Below are positions 27,379-38,206 of a stretch of DNA of 64,000 bases, one piece after another (position 1 is the stretch's first letter; each line of letters begins with the position of its first letter). The translations under genes were made by a program, and so were the position numbers. The notes below the pieces were generated by a model. It was not told the DNA's origin. It saw nothing but the letters and a program-made list of their open reading frames with translations, and made no database searches. Location of the stretch: the NCBI GenBank assembly GCA_050486265.1, contig JBJHCY010000001.1:62001-126000 (forward strand). The letters run 5' to 3'. The DNA is from SLFH01 sp050486265. GTDB taxonomy: Bacteria; Planctomycetota; Phycisphaerae; Phycisphaerales; UBA1924.

Positions 27379-28244
27379 GCGAGCCGCGCGGGCAGGAGCG
27401 CCGGGCGCCAAGCGGCGGACCGAGGCGGGGCGACGCCAAGCGGCCGGGCGGCAAGAAGGGCGGGGGCCCGCGCTTCAAGAAGCCTCCCCTGCGGATCATG
27501 ACCACCACCGCGTGGGAGTACCCCAGCCAGCACTACAACAGCGCCGAGACGGGGCGCGAGGTGCAGGGCGACCCCAACTACGCCGGCGCCACACCCTCGT
27601 GGGTGATCTGGCAACTGCTGCAGCGCTACACGCGCGAGGGCGACACGGTCCTCGATCCGATGTGCGGTTCGGGCACGACCCTGGATGTCGCGGCCGATCT
27701 CGGGCGCACCGGCGTGGGCTACGACCTTGCGCCCAGCCGCCCGGACATCAAGAAAGCCGACGCGCGCCAGCTCCCGCAGGCGAGTTCGTCGGCGGACTTC
27801 GTGTTTGTCGATCCGCCATACTCGACGCACATCGACTATTCAGACGATCCCCGCTGCATCGGCAAGCTCGACGCGGGCGAGGCGCCCCCCAAAGCCGCAC
27901 AAGAAGAAGGCGCGATGACGGGCGAGGCGTACTACGAGGCGATGGAGGAAGTCATCGCCGAGATACACCGCGTGCTGAAAAACCGGCGCTACATGGCGCT
28001 GTATGTCAGCGACTCGTGGCGGAAGCGCCGGGGCGAGCCGGGGGGTGGGGCGGGGCAGTTCATGCCGATCGGCTTCGAGCTGTTCTCGATCATGCGGGAC
28101 TTCTTCGAGCCCGTCGACATCGTCTGCGTCATCCGCCACAACGCCAAGCTCAAGCGGGGCAATTGGCACAAAGCCGCGCAGGAGCAGAATTTCTACCTGC
28201 GCGGCTTCAACTACCTGTTCATTATGAAGAAGGTCGAGGACTGA
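27375..28244 (+). CDS. DPPY-type N-methyltransferase (orphan, DNA or RNA)
   Basis: 289 aa, GTG start overlapping the DHH stop by 4 nt, with AAGGAG about 8 nt upstream. A basic, Gly/Pro/Arg-rich tail (residues 1-40) precedes an SAM-dependent methyltransferase: motif I VLDPMCGSGTTLDVAADLG at about residue 93, and the catalytic DPPY motif in FVFVDPPYSTHIDYSD at about 144. DPPY enzymes methylate exocyclic amino groups (N6-adenine or N4-cytosine), usually in DNA. No restriction enzyme is near, so this is not an ordinary restriction-modification pair. Its place behind ribF and nrnA is unusual. Confidence 0.82.
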   Translation: MSEPRGQERRAPSGGPRRGDAKRPGGKKGGGPRFKKPPLRIMTTTAWEYPSQHYNSAETGREVQGDPNYAGATPSWVIWQLLQRYTREGDTVLDPMCGSGTTLDVAADLGRTGVGYDLAPSRPDIKKADARQLPQASSSADFVFVDPPYSTHIDYSDDPRCIGKLDAGEAPPKAAQEEGAMTGEAYYEAMEEVIAEIHRVLKNRRYMALYVSDSWRKRRGEPGGGAGQFMPIGFELFSIMRDFFEPVDIVCVIRHNAKLKRGNWHKAAQEQNFYLRGFNYLFIMKKVED

Positions 28245-28269
28245 GCCCGCCCCCGGTTCCCCGGCGCTT

Positions 28270-29427
28270 TCAGGCGTTCCACTTGCGGAGCTTGGGGCCG
28301 GTGTAGTTGGCGACGGGGCGGATGAGGCGGTTGTTCTCGTGCTGCTCCATGATGTGGGCCGCCCAGCCCGACATCCGGGAAGCGACGAAGATCGGGGTGT
28401 ACTGCGGGACGGGGATGCCCATGACGAAGTAGGTCATGCCGCAGGGGAAATCGACATTGGGGAAGATGTTCTTCTCGTCGAGCATGATCTTCTGGACCTT
28501 CTCGCCGAGGTCGAACCACTTGACGGCGTCCTTGCCCTTCTTCTCGGCGATGTTCCTGCCGAGCTTGTGGAGGATGCCGGCGCGGTGGTCGCCGTTCTTG
28601 TAGACGCGGTGGCCGAAGCCCATGAGCTTGCGCTTCTCTTCGAAGGCTTTGTGCATGAAGTCGTCGACGGAGCCTTTGCCGGCGGAGACGAAGGCGTCGA
28701 TCTCCTTGAGCATCTCCATGGCGGCCTCGTTGGCGCCGCCGTGGAGCGGGCCCTTGAGCGCCGCGATTGCGCCGGTGACTGCGCCGTGCATGTCGCTGAG
28801 CGTCGCGGCGATCACGCGGCTGGCGAAGGTGCTCGCGTTGAAGTCGTGCTCGGCGTAGAGGATCAGCGAGACATCGATCACATGCGCCACTTCGTCGCTC
28901 GGACGCTCGCCGGTCATGAGGAAGAGCAGGTTGGCGGCGTGGGAGAGGTTCGCGTCGCCCCCGGTGTCGGGCGCGATGATCTCGCGACCGTCGATCACAT
29001 TCTGCATGTGCCCGATGATCGTCGGGATCTTGGCGAGCAGACGCTTGGCCTTGCGCATGTTCGCCTCGCGGCTGATCTCCTGCGACTCGGCGTCGAGGTT
29101 GGCCAGGAGGCTCACGGCGGTGCGGAGCACATCCATCGGCACCGCCGACCCCTCGCGGATCATCGGGCCGGCTTCCTTGAGGTAGTTGATGGTCACCGGA
29201 TCGAGCGCCCGGTTGGCGATCAGCTCGTCTTTGAAGAAGCTGAGCTGCTTGGCGTCGGGTTTCTCGCCTTCGAGGAGGAGGTAGGCGACCTCCTCGAAGG
29301 TGGCGTTGGCGGCGAGGTCGGCGATCTCGTACCCGCGATAGATCAGGCTCGTCTGATCGACGGCGCAGATCGCGGTGTCGCCGGCGGTGATGCCTTCGAG
29401 CCCTTTGCCTGCGGTGGCGGTGGTCAT
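28270..29427 (-). CDS. gltA: Citrate synthase (possibly 2-methylcitrate synthase)
   Basis: 385 aa, the length of the short bacterial/archaeal-type enzyme. Condenses oxaloacetate with acetyl-CoA. Landmarks: LEGITAGDTAICAVD at the start, LKGPLHGGANEAAMEML with the catalytic His, MGFGHRVYKNGDHRAGI, and VDFPCGMTYFVMGIPVPQYT. GGAGGG lies 7 nt before the ATG. Family members of this size include 2-methylcitrate synthases, and a PrpB-like lyase is encoded 1.7 kb away on the same strand, so a role in propionate oxidation is possible. No prpD or acnD is present here. Confidence 0.9.
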   Translation of the reverse strand: MTTATAGKGLEGITAGDTAICAVDQTSLIYRGYEIADLAANATFEEVAYLLLEGEKPDAKQLSFFKDELIANRALDPVTINYLKEAGPMIREGSAVPMDVLRTAVSLLANLDAESQEISREANMRKAKRLLAKIPTIIGHMQNVIDGREIIAPDTGGDANLSHAANLLFLMTGERPSDEVAHVIDVSLILYAEHDFNASTFASRVIAATLSDMHGAVTGAIAALKGPLHGGANEAAMEMLKEIDAFVSAGKGSVDDFMHKAFEEKRKLMGFGHRVYKNGDHRAGILHKLGRNIAEKKGKDAVKWFDLGEKVQKIMLDEKNIFPNVDFPCGMTYFVMGIPVPQYTPIFVASRMSGWAAHIMEQHENNRLIRPVANYTGPKLRKWNA

Positions 29428-29633
29428 CGGTCTGCCCTCCGGATCTTGCTCGCCCGGGACCGGCCCGGGTCGGTGAATGTCGGCCCTCCCGCCGGCGTCA
29501 GGTTTCCGGCAGGGCCCGGCGGATCGGCCGGGGAGGAGATGCTAGCAGGACGCCATCGACGCGGGCGTCCCCGGACGGGCGCCGGCTGCGCGTCCCGGGC
29601 GTGTTTCCGCATCAGCATCCGGAGCGCTCCTGT

Positions 29634-29639
29634 TATGCT
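29634..29639 (+). promoter_or_regulatory. -10 box TATGCT upstream of the PH-domain gene
   Basis: TATGCT lies 38 nt before the ATG at 29678. No convincing -35. The same hexamer is used at 52815-52820 and (minus) 59329-59334. Confidence 0.35.
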
Positions 29640-29677
29640 GGTCGGGGCCGTCCGCACTCTCAACGCATGGGCGAAGC

Positions 29678-30469
29678 ATGAGCTATGTTAAAAAGAGCCT
29701 GACCGAGGGCGAAAAGATCGTCTTCCGCGCCCGCAAGCACTGGTGGTTCACCTGGTTCACCACCTTCCGCCTGCTGGTCGTCCTGGCCGGGTGCGGGGCG
29801 CTGGTCTACTTCCACGCCGACATCGCTTTGTGGGCGGTCGGCCAGCTCGAAGAGGCCGAGTTCTGGGAGGTCGAGGGGCATCAGCAGGTCTACGGCGTCT
29901 CGCCGGATGTCGCCCGTCAGATGCTCGGCGGGGTGCTGATCGTGGTTGCCTTGTTCGTCGCGCTGCTCGGGGTGGTCTCGCTGCTCTCGTACTTCGCGTA
30001 CGAGTACGCGGTGACCACGCGCCGGGTGGTGATGCGGACCGGGCTGATCAGGCGCCGCGTCTTCGAGATCACGCTGCGCCAGCTCGAGACGGTGTCGGTC
30101 TCGCAGTCGATCCGGGGGCGGCTCCTGGGCTTCGGGAGAATCTCGATTGTGGGGACGGGCGGGTCCAGCGCGACCTACGGCCAGATCGCCCGCCCCATGC
30201 GTTTCCGCCACGCCGTGCACACCGAGGCCCAGTCGCTCTACGCCGACAAAGGCTCGCCCGCGCCGAGCGCAGATCCCGGGGCCGACGGCCCCGGCGCGTA
30301 CACCGTCAAGGGCGTCAAACGCGACGACGGGAGCGATGTCGTGCTCACCATCGACGCCGACAGCAAGGCCAACGCGATGGTCAAGGCCGAGCTTCAGGGC
30401 GTCGTGCCGACCTCCGCGGCGAAGGCCGGCGCCGACGCGAAGTCCAAGGCGAAGGGCAAGAAGCGGTAA
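29678..30469 (+). CDS. Membrane protein with bacterial PH (YdbS-like) domain
   Basis: 263 aa. Two hydrophobic segments (about residues 28-50 and 82-108) are followed by a bacterial PH-like domain with the typical YEYAVTTRRVVMRTGLIRRR entry and an IRGRLLGFGRISIVGTGGSS segment. The Lys/Ala-rich C-terminal tail is probably disordered. Bacterial PH domains of this group are common in small membrane proteins of unclear function, some linked to stress. It converges on the VOC gene with 6 nt between. Confidence 0.85.
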   Translation: MSYVKKSLTEGEKIVFRARKHWWFTWFTTFRLLVVLAGCGALVYFHADIALWAVGQLEEAEFWEVEGHQQVYGVSPDVARQMLGGVLIVVALFVALLGVVSLLSYFAYEYAVTTRRVVMRTGLIRRRVFEITLRQLETVSVSQSIRGRLLGFGRISIVGTGGSSATYGQIARPMRFRHAVHTEAQSLYADKGSPAPSADPGADGPGAYTVKGVKRDDGSDVVLTIDADSKANAMVKAELQGVVPTSAAKAGADAKSKAKGKKR

Positions 30470-30475
30470 GCGATC

Positions 30476-30946
30476 TCAGCCCTTCGCGCCCTGTTTGGCC
30501 ATTTGCTCGGCGAACGCCGCGGCTCTGCGGTCGAGCTCTTCGGGCGTCACATCCTCGATGTGGGTGCTGATGTGCCACTCGTTGTCCCACTTGTCTTTGA
30601 CCGACGAGAAGCGGTCGCCCCAGAACATGTCGGCGGGGGCCATGACCGATGTCGCGCCGGCCTCGAGCGCGCGCTTGTAGGTCTTGTCGACCTCGGGCAC
30701 ATAGAGGTAGATGCCGGCCGGCTTGCCCTTGCCGCCGGACTGCTCGCAGGCGTCGCTGATCATGAGCGGGGAGTCGCCGATGCGGACCTCGGCGTGCATC
30801 ACCTTGCCGTCGGGGCGGGTGTGGCACTCGCCGAGCTCGGCGCCGAACGCGTCCTTGAGGAACGCCATCAGGCCCCGTGCGTCGGACGAGGTGATGTAGG
30901 GCGTGACGGTGTGGTATCCGGCGGGGATCGGGTTTGCGGTCGGCAT
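30476..30946 (-). CDS. VOC/PhnB-like glyoxalase-fold protein
   Basis: 156 aa. A PhnB-type member of the vicinal-oxygen-chelate fold: VTPYITSSDARGLMAFLKDA, then KVMHAEVRIGDSPLMISD, IYLYVPEVDKTYKRALEAGA and FWGDRFSSVKDKWDNEWHIS. Such proteins are dimeric metal- or ligand-binding enzymes of mostly unknown substrate, and many lack the full metal set. AGGAGG lies 9 nt before the ATG, and a TACACT box lies about 76 nt upstream. Confidence 0.88.
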   Translation of the reverse strand: MPTANPIPAGYHTVTPYITSSDARGLMAFLKDAFGAELGECHTRPDGKVMHAEVRIGDSPLMISDACEQSGGKGKPAGIYLYVPEVDKTYKRALEAGATSVMAPADMFWGDRFSSVKDKWDNEWHISTHIEDVTPEELDRRAAAFAEQMAKQGAKG

Positions 30947-31022
30947 CGGGGGGTTCCTCCTCGTAAACAGAGCGCCCGCCGATCGGCCTCACACGGACCG
31001 GTCGGTCTGGGCGTGGGGTTGT

Positions 31023-31028
31023 AGTGTA
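31023..31028 (-). promoter_or_regulatory. -10 box TACACT upstream of the VOC gene
   Basis: Minus-strand TACACT in the context AGGTACACTA. The expected leader is about 70 nt and carries the AGGAGG ribosome binding site. Confidence 0.4.
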
Positions 31029-31112
31029 CCTTCGGGTTTAGTCAGGTGTTGCGGTTATACGCAGGAGTTTGCTGTTTTTTGTGCCCGGGACTCCGGCTGG
31101 CGTCCCCGCCGA

Positions 31113-32045
31113 TCAGGACCGTCCCGGGAACTCCCAGGGCGTGCCCGGCGTGTAGCCCAGCAGTTCGTACAGGGCCTCGCGGCTCTGCATCTGATCGAGC
31201 AGGGGCTCTGCCGTGCCTTGCTCTTTGAGGACCGCCAGCCCGCGTTCGACGGCGCCCATCGCGATCCGCAGCGTCGTAACCGGGTAGATCACGCAGGCGT
31301 AGCCCATCGCCTCGAACCTGCTCAGAGGGAGCATCGGGGTCTTGCCGAACTCGGTCATGTTGGCCAGCAGATAGGGCGGGCGTTCGAGCTCGCCCATCGC
31401 CTCGGCGAAGCGGGCGAACTCCGCCTCGCTCTTGAGGCCCTCTGGGAAGATCATCTCCGCGCCGGCCTCGGCGTAGGCGAACGCCCGGGCGACCGCGGCG
31501 TCGAAGCCCTCGACGCCCGCCGCGTCGGTGCGGGCGCAGACGATGAAGTCCGGGTCGGCGCTCTGTTTAGCGGCTTTGGCCGCCCAGCGGATCTTGCTGG
31601 CCGCGTGGTCGACGGGGATGAGCGACTTGCCGTCGAGGTGCCCGCAGCGCTTGGGGAACTGCTGGTCTTCCAGGTGGAGTGCCGCGGCCCCGGCGCGGGC
31701 GTACTCGATGACGGTCCGGCGGACCATCTCCTCCTCGCCGAAGCCCGTGTCGGCGTCGGCGAGCACGGGCAGGCCCGAGGCGTCGGCGACCTTGCGGATC
31801 TCGGCGGCGAAGTGGTCGAGGGTGAGCAGGCCGACATCGGGCACGCCGTTGGCGGCGGAGGTCGCGCCCCCGGAGAAGTAGCAGGCGTCGAAGCCGGCGC
31901 TGGCGATCGCGCGGGCGACGAGCGCGTTGAACGCGCCGGGCATGGCGACGCAGCCGGCGTCGAGCAGGGTGCGGAGGCGTTGTCCCGGGGTCGGGCCGGG
32001 GGTTGGTCTGGGGGTTGGTCTTGGGGCATCGGTGGGCTGGCTCAT
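31113..32045 (-). CDS. prpB: PrpB-like (2-methyl)isocitrate lyase / PEP mutase family protein
   Basis: 310 aa. Isocitrate lyase/phosphoenolpyruvate mutase superfamily TIM barrel: PGAFNALVARAIASAGFDAC, YFSGGATSAANGVPD, LPVLADADTGFG with metal-binding acids, LHLEDQQFPKRCGH with the catalytic KRCGH loop, and FIVCARTDA. PrpB cleaves 2-methylisocitrate to pyruvate and succinate. The superfamily also includes oxaloacetate decarboxylases, so substrate assignment is moderate. The N-terminus is Pro/Thr-rich. TACGAT lies 5 nt before the ATG (plus-strand 32051-32056), so the mRNA may be leaderless. Confidence 0.82.
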   Translation of the reverse strand: MSQPTDAPRPTPRPTPGPTPGQRLRTLLDAGCVAMPGAFNALVARAIASAGFDACYFSGGATSAANGVPDVGLLTLDHFAAEIRKVADASGLPVLADADTGFGEEEMVRRTVIEYARAGAAALHLEDQQFPKRCGHLDGKSLIPVDHAASKIRWAAKAAKQSADPDFIVCARTDAAGVEGFDAAVARAFAYAEAGAEMIFPEGLKSEAEFARFAEAMGELERPPYLLANMTEFGKTPMLPLSRFEAMGYACVIYPVTTLRIAMGAVERGLAVLKEQGTAEPLLDQMQSREALYELLGYTPGTPWEFPGRS

Positions 32046-32050
32046 GGCCG

Positions 32051-32056
32051 ATCGTA
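32051..32056 (-). promoter_or_regulatory. -10-like box TACGAT, leaderless arrangement
   Basis: Minus-strand TACGAT followed by CGGCC and the ATG at 32045. A palindrome of the CCCGGCT-AGCCGGG type lies just upstream at 32066-32084. Confidence 0.35.
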
Positions 32057-32092
32057 TCGGGGTGGCCCGGCTTGCCGAGCCGGGTCGAACGG

Positions 32093-33400
32093 TCAGTGAT
32101 GCTCGCTCTCGCGTCCGGGCTCCTGAGGCCGGTCCAGCCCGATCGCCAGCAGGACGACAGGGACGCAGAGGATCACGAAGGCGAGCATCGCCCCCTCGTA
32201 CCCGCCGGTGAGGCTCGCGCTGACGCCGGTGAAGAGCGTACCGAGCCCGGTGCCGATCACGCCGATGCGCGTCAGCGAGCTGCGGATGCGTCCGTGGTGG
32301 GTGCGTCCGAAGTAGCGGGCCGCGGCGGCTGTGCCGCAGGACGCGACAAGCGATTGGCCGACCGCGAACGCCGCCATCGCCGCCCCGGCCCCGACGACGC
32401 TGGTGGCGATCCAGAGCAGGACCGAGCTCAGGGCGATCATGCCCATGCCGACAGAGATCAGGGCCGAGGGCCGGACTTTGTCGACCAGCACGCCCCCCGG
32501 CAAAGCCATGATCGCCATGGTGATGGTCCAGACGCTGACAGCGGCCGCCGCGGCTCCCGCGCCCAGCCCCCGCTGCGCCAGGATCGGTTGCATGTCGAAA
32601 AGGAAGCCGGTGCCGATGAGCGGCGGGAGGAAGAAGGCCGCGCCGAGCGTCCAGTACGCGCGGGTCCGCGAGGCTTCCTTGAGCGTGAAGGCGGGCTCGC
32701 GGGGTTTCACGCTCTGGCGGGGCGGGTTCGGGCCGACGCTGGTGGGGTCCGGCGGGGTTGTGAAGCTCGGGTCGGCCGCGGGGTCGGCGGGGTCGTTGTC
32801 CATGTTCAGGCCGAGGTCTTCGGGCTTGTTTCTGATGAAGACCAGCGCGATCGGGATGACGGTGATCCAGATCAGCAGGGCGAAGAGGGCGTAGGTCCAG
32901 CGCCAGCCGAGCGATTCGATCAGCAGCAGCGAGACGGGCGGGAAGACGGACCAGACGCCGAAGACGATCACCTGCTTGACCCCGTGCACACGCCCGAGCT
33001 TGCGGTGGAACCACATCGCCACGGCGTGCTGGCTCGCCAAGGCGAGCGCGCCCTGCCCGAGAAAGCGCAGCAGGAAGAACGCGAGGAATACCGTCACGAA
33101 GCCCTGCGCCCCGGCCATGACCAAGCAGCCGAGGCCGTAGACCAGGGCGATCAGCGCGATCATCCGACGCGGGCCGAAGCGGTCGGTCAGCGCCCCGACG
33201 AGCACGAGCGGGAACGAGGCGAGCACGGTCGCGATGGTGTACGAGGCGTTGAGCGTCAGCTCGTCGATGCCGAAGGCCTCGCGCAGCGGGAGATTGAGCT
33301 GCGAGACCAGCATCGTCTGGCCGGGGGCCGTGGCGATGAAGGCGACGGTCGACGCGGCCGCGACCGTGTAGCCGGGGAAGATCCGGGGGGCTGAGGGCAT
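32093..33400 (-). CDS. Major facilitator superfamily transporter
   Basis: 435 aa with about 12 hydrophobic segments in two halves separated by a polar, Pro-rich loop (about residues 195-240). MFS loop 2-3 motif is present (GALTDRFGPRRMIALIA), and its counterpart in the second half is GGVLVDKVRPSALISVG. The general layout resembles oxalate/monocarboxylate-type antiporters, but the substrate is not predictable. The ATG at 33400 has TATCGT 8 nt upstream and no Shine-Dalgarno. PrpB follows downstream on the same strand, so a carboxylic acid substrate would make sense (inference). Confidence 0.88.
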   Translation of the reverse strand: MPSAPRIFPGYTVAAASTVAFIATAPGQTMLVSQLNLPLREAFGIDELTLNASYTIATVLASFPLVLVGALTDRFGPRRMIALIALVYGLGCLVMAGAQGFVTVFLAFFLLRFLGQGALALASQHAVAMWFHRKLGRVHGVKQVIVFGVWSVFPPVSLLLIESLGWRWTYALFALLIWITVIPIALVFIRNKPEDLGLNMDNDPADPAADPSFTTPPDPTSVGPNPPRQSVKPREPAFTLKEASRTRAYWTLGAAFFLPPLIGTGFLFDMQPILAQRGLGAGAAAAAVSVWTITMAIMALPGGVLVDKVRPSALISVGMGMIALSSVLLWIATSVVGAGAAMAAFAVGQSLVASCGTAAAARYFGRTHHGRIRSSLTRIGVIGTGLGTLFTGVSASLTGGYEGAMLAFVILCVPVVLLAIGLDRPQEPGRESEHH

Positions 33401-33408
33401 GGACGCCG

Positions 33409-33414
33409 ACGATA
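33409..33414 (-). promoter_or_regulatory. -10-like box TATCGT, leaderless arrangement
   Basis: Minus-strand TATCGT followed by eight bases and the ATG at 33400. Confidence 0.35.
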
Positions 33415-33476
33415 GGCGTCGGCGCGGGCGGGCTTTGCGTCCCCGGGGCGATCGCAATTGCTGCAGTAGGCGGCGC

Positions 33477-33642
33477 CGCCTGCCGCGGAGATTCTGGAAT
33501 CGGGGCGCAGGGTGTGGGGCGCGGGGCGCTGGGTGAGGCAGCGGCCTTCGGCCGCGGGTTGCTTTGCTCTCAGGCCTCCTGAACCCAGCCTCGGCCGCAG
33601 GCCGAAGCTGCCCCTGCGCCCAGCGCCCTGCTCCCCGCGCCC
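33477..33642 (-). repeat. Dispersed GC-rich palindromic element, copy 4
   Basis: It holds both core hairpins: GCGGCCTTCGGCCGCGG, and CCTCGGCCGCAGGCCGAAGC on the other arm. The outer arms are GGGCGCGGGGCGCTGGG and CCCAGCGCCCTGCTCCCC. Same orientation and same border sequence as copy 3. It fills most of the gap between thyX and the MFS gene. Confidence 0.75.
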
Positions 33643-33651
33643 ATCTTCGCC

Positions 33652-34620
33652 CTAAAGCCCCAACGACTCTCGCTTCGCCGCCCACTCGGCCCGTTCGCGC
33701 TTGTTGTCGGTGGCGAGCTCGGCGTCGCCGCCGGCGCGGATCGAGCGGATCGCCTCGATCTCCAGGCGGGTCAGGCGGACCGATTCGAGCTCGTAGTCGC
33801 GCCAGGCCTCGACGGTGAGCGGGACGATCGGCTCGATCAGCTGGAGCATCGCCGAGGCGAAGTCGCGGATCTCCTGCTGCGCGTGCGCGTCGATCCGCAG
33901 CGAGAGGAAGCGCAGAATGTTGTGCAGATCGCACTTCCAGTACCACTCGGTGTACACGCTCACCGGCAGGCCGATGCGGGCGAGCTCGCGGCTGACGCCC
34001 GCCTCGTTGAGCTTCTGGTACTTGGCGTACAGCGCCTCGACCTCGTCGAGGTACGCGAGATACTCGTCGGCGGTCTTCGCCTCGGCGGGGTCGGCGAGGT
34101 TGAAGGTCTCTTCGCCGCCCTGGCGGTTGGAGGCAGACTGCTTGCGCACACCCTCGCGCGCCGGGCGGTAGAAGCGGTCGTGCACGATCGAGTAGCGGGC
34201 GGAGTACTCGTTGACATTCGCGGTGCGGTGGCGGATCCACTGGCGGGCGATGAAGATCGGCATCGCGATGTGGAACTTGAACTCGACCATCTCGAACGGG
34301 GTCGTGTGCCGATGGCGCAGCAGATAGCGGATCAGCCCGCGGTCCTCGTTGACCTTCTTGGTGCCGGCCCCGTACGAGACGCGTGCGGCCTGCACGATCG
34401 CCTGGTCGGCGGTCTGGCCCTCGGGCGCCAGGCGGGGCATGACATCGACCAGGGCCATCAGCCCGTGCTCGTGGACACGGATCTCGCGCCGGGCGTCGCC
34501 CTCCATCAGGTCGCGCAGCGGCGACTCGGGGGCGATCCGCCGGACCTCGTGCGTCGGGGCCGGGGAGATATCGCGCTGGATGGCGGGCTTGGGCTCGGTC
34601 ATGGTCTGCTCGGTGTTCAT
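33652..34620 (-). CDS. thyX: FAD-dependent thymidylate synthase
   Basis: Converts dUMP to dTMP using methylenetetrahydrofolate and reduced FAD. 322 aa, longer than minimal ThyX. The diagnostic ThyX motif RHRTANVNEYSARYS is present, with ARVSYGAGTKK before it and LRFLSLRIDAHAQQEIR after it. The start MNTEQTM is chosen because GGAG lies about 8 nt upstream; a Met seven codons further upstream is possible. The dCTP deaminase gene at 962 supplies the same pathway. Confidence 0.95.
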   Translation of the reverse strand: MNTEQTMTEPKPAIQRDISPAPTHEVRRIAPESPLRDLMEGDARREIRVHEHGLMALVDVMPRLAPEGQTADQAIVQAARVSYGAGTKKVNEDRGLIRYLLRHRHTTPFEMVEFKFHIAMPIFIARQWIRHRTANVNEYSARYSIVHDRFYRPAREGVRKQSASNRQGGEETFNLADPAEAKTADEYLAYLDEVEALYAKYQKLNEAGVSRELARIGLPVSVYTEWYWKCDLHNILRFLSLRIDAHAQQEIRDFASAMLQLIEPIVPLTVEAWRDYELESVRLTRLEIEAIRSIRAGGDAELATDNKRERAEWAAKRESLGL

Positions 34621-34828
34621 CTGTCTCGCTCCGCTCATGGGCAGGACAGTCTGCCAAGCAGAGCGGGTCCGTGCCGACACTACCGCCAGCGGCGTCGCTG
34701 GTCGACCCCGCGACCGTGGCGTGATGTGGACGGGCTGTCGGTTCGTAAAACAGCCTGGGGTATGTTCTTTATCCGCTTCAGTGGGTTGTCCACGGCTCAT
34801 GCACATACCGAATCGTGTTCATATCCGG

Positions 34829-34842
34829 TTACGCATGCGTAA
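34829..34842. promoter_or_regulatory. Perfect 14-bp palindrome upstream of thyX
   Basis: TTACGCATGCGTAA reads the same on both strands and lies in the 288-nt gap between gcvP and thyX, about 210 nt before the thyX start. It could bind a dimeric regulator, but no promoter near it is clear. Confidence 0.35.
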
Positions 34843-34908
34843 AACGCCGCACTGACGACCGCAAGGCGAATCCGACAGGCATAGGGCATTTGGCCTATTG
34901 GGGTGCGG

Positions 34909-37947
<3,039 letters not shown>

Positions 37948-38021
37948 GCGTCCTCTTCCGGGAAAGAGCGGGGGCTGGTGTGCGGCGTGACTCTTTGAGC
38001 CGCAACGCGGCCTGCCGCCGG

Positions 38022-38027
38022 ACTGTA
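38022..38027 (-). promoter_or_regulatory. -10 box TACAGT upstream of gcvP
   Basis: Minus-strand TACAGT about 75 nt before the gcvP ATG. No clear -35 at normal spacing. Confidence 0.4.
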
Positions 38028-38064
38028 GGGAGAGATTGCGTCGTGGTCGGGCGTGCTCGGCCTG

Positions 38065-38070
38065 TACACT
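38065..38070 (+). promoter_or_regulatory. -10 box TACACT upstream of the M28 peptidase gene
   Basis: TACACT in the context CTGTACACTGG, the same as at 6911. Leader of about 130 nt with AGGGAG at 38193-38198. Confidence 0.4.
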
Positions 38071-38206
38071 GGTTCGTCGGCGGTCGCGGTCCGATGCTCC
38101 GCCCGGCGTCTAGGCCCGTCGGCGGGGTGTCCGGCGGGCGGTGATCGGTTGTAAACCCGCGGGGCGGCGTGCCGTCCGGCGTCCAGAGGCTAAGGGAGTG
38201 TTCCGC

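Noticed and set aside
31071..31112. T-run plus hairpin near the prpB stop as a terminator
   Set aside because: On the strand of prpB the T-run would be an A-run, so it cannot terminate that gene; the stem is also weak.
37948..38060. Glycine riboswitch upstream of gcvP
   Set aside because: The expected tandem aptamer core was not seen in the short leader.
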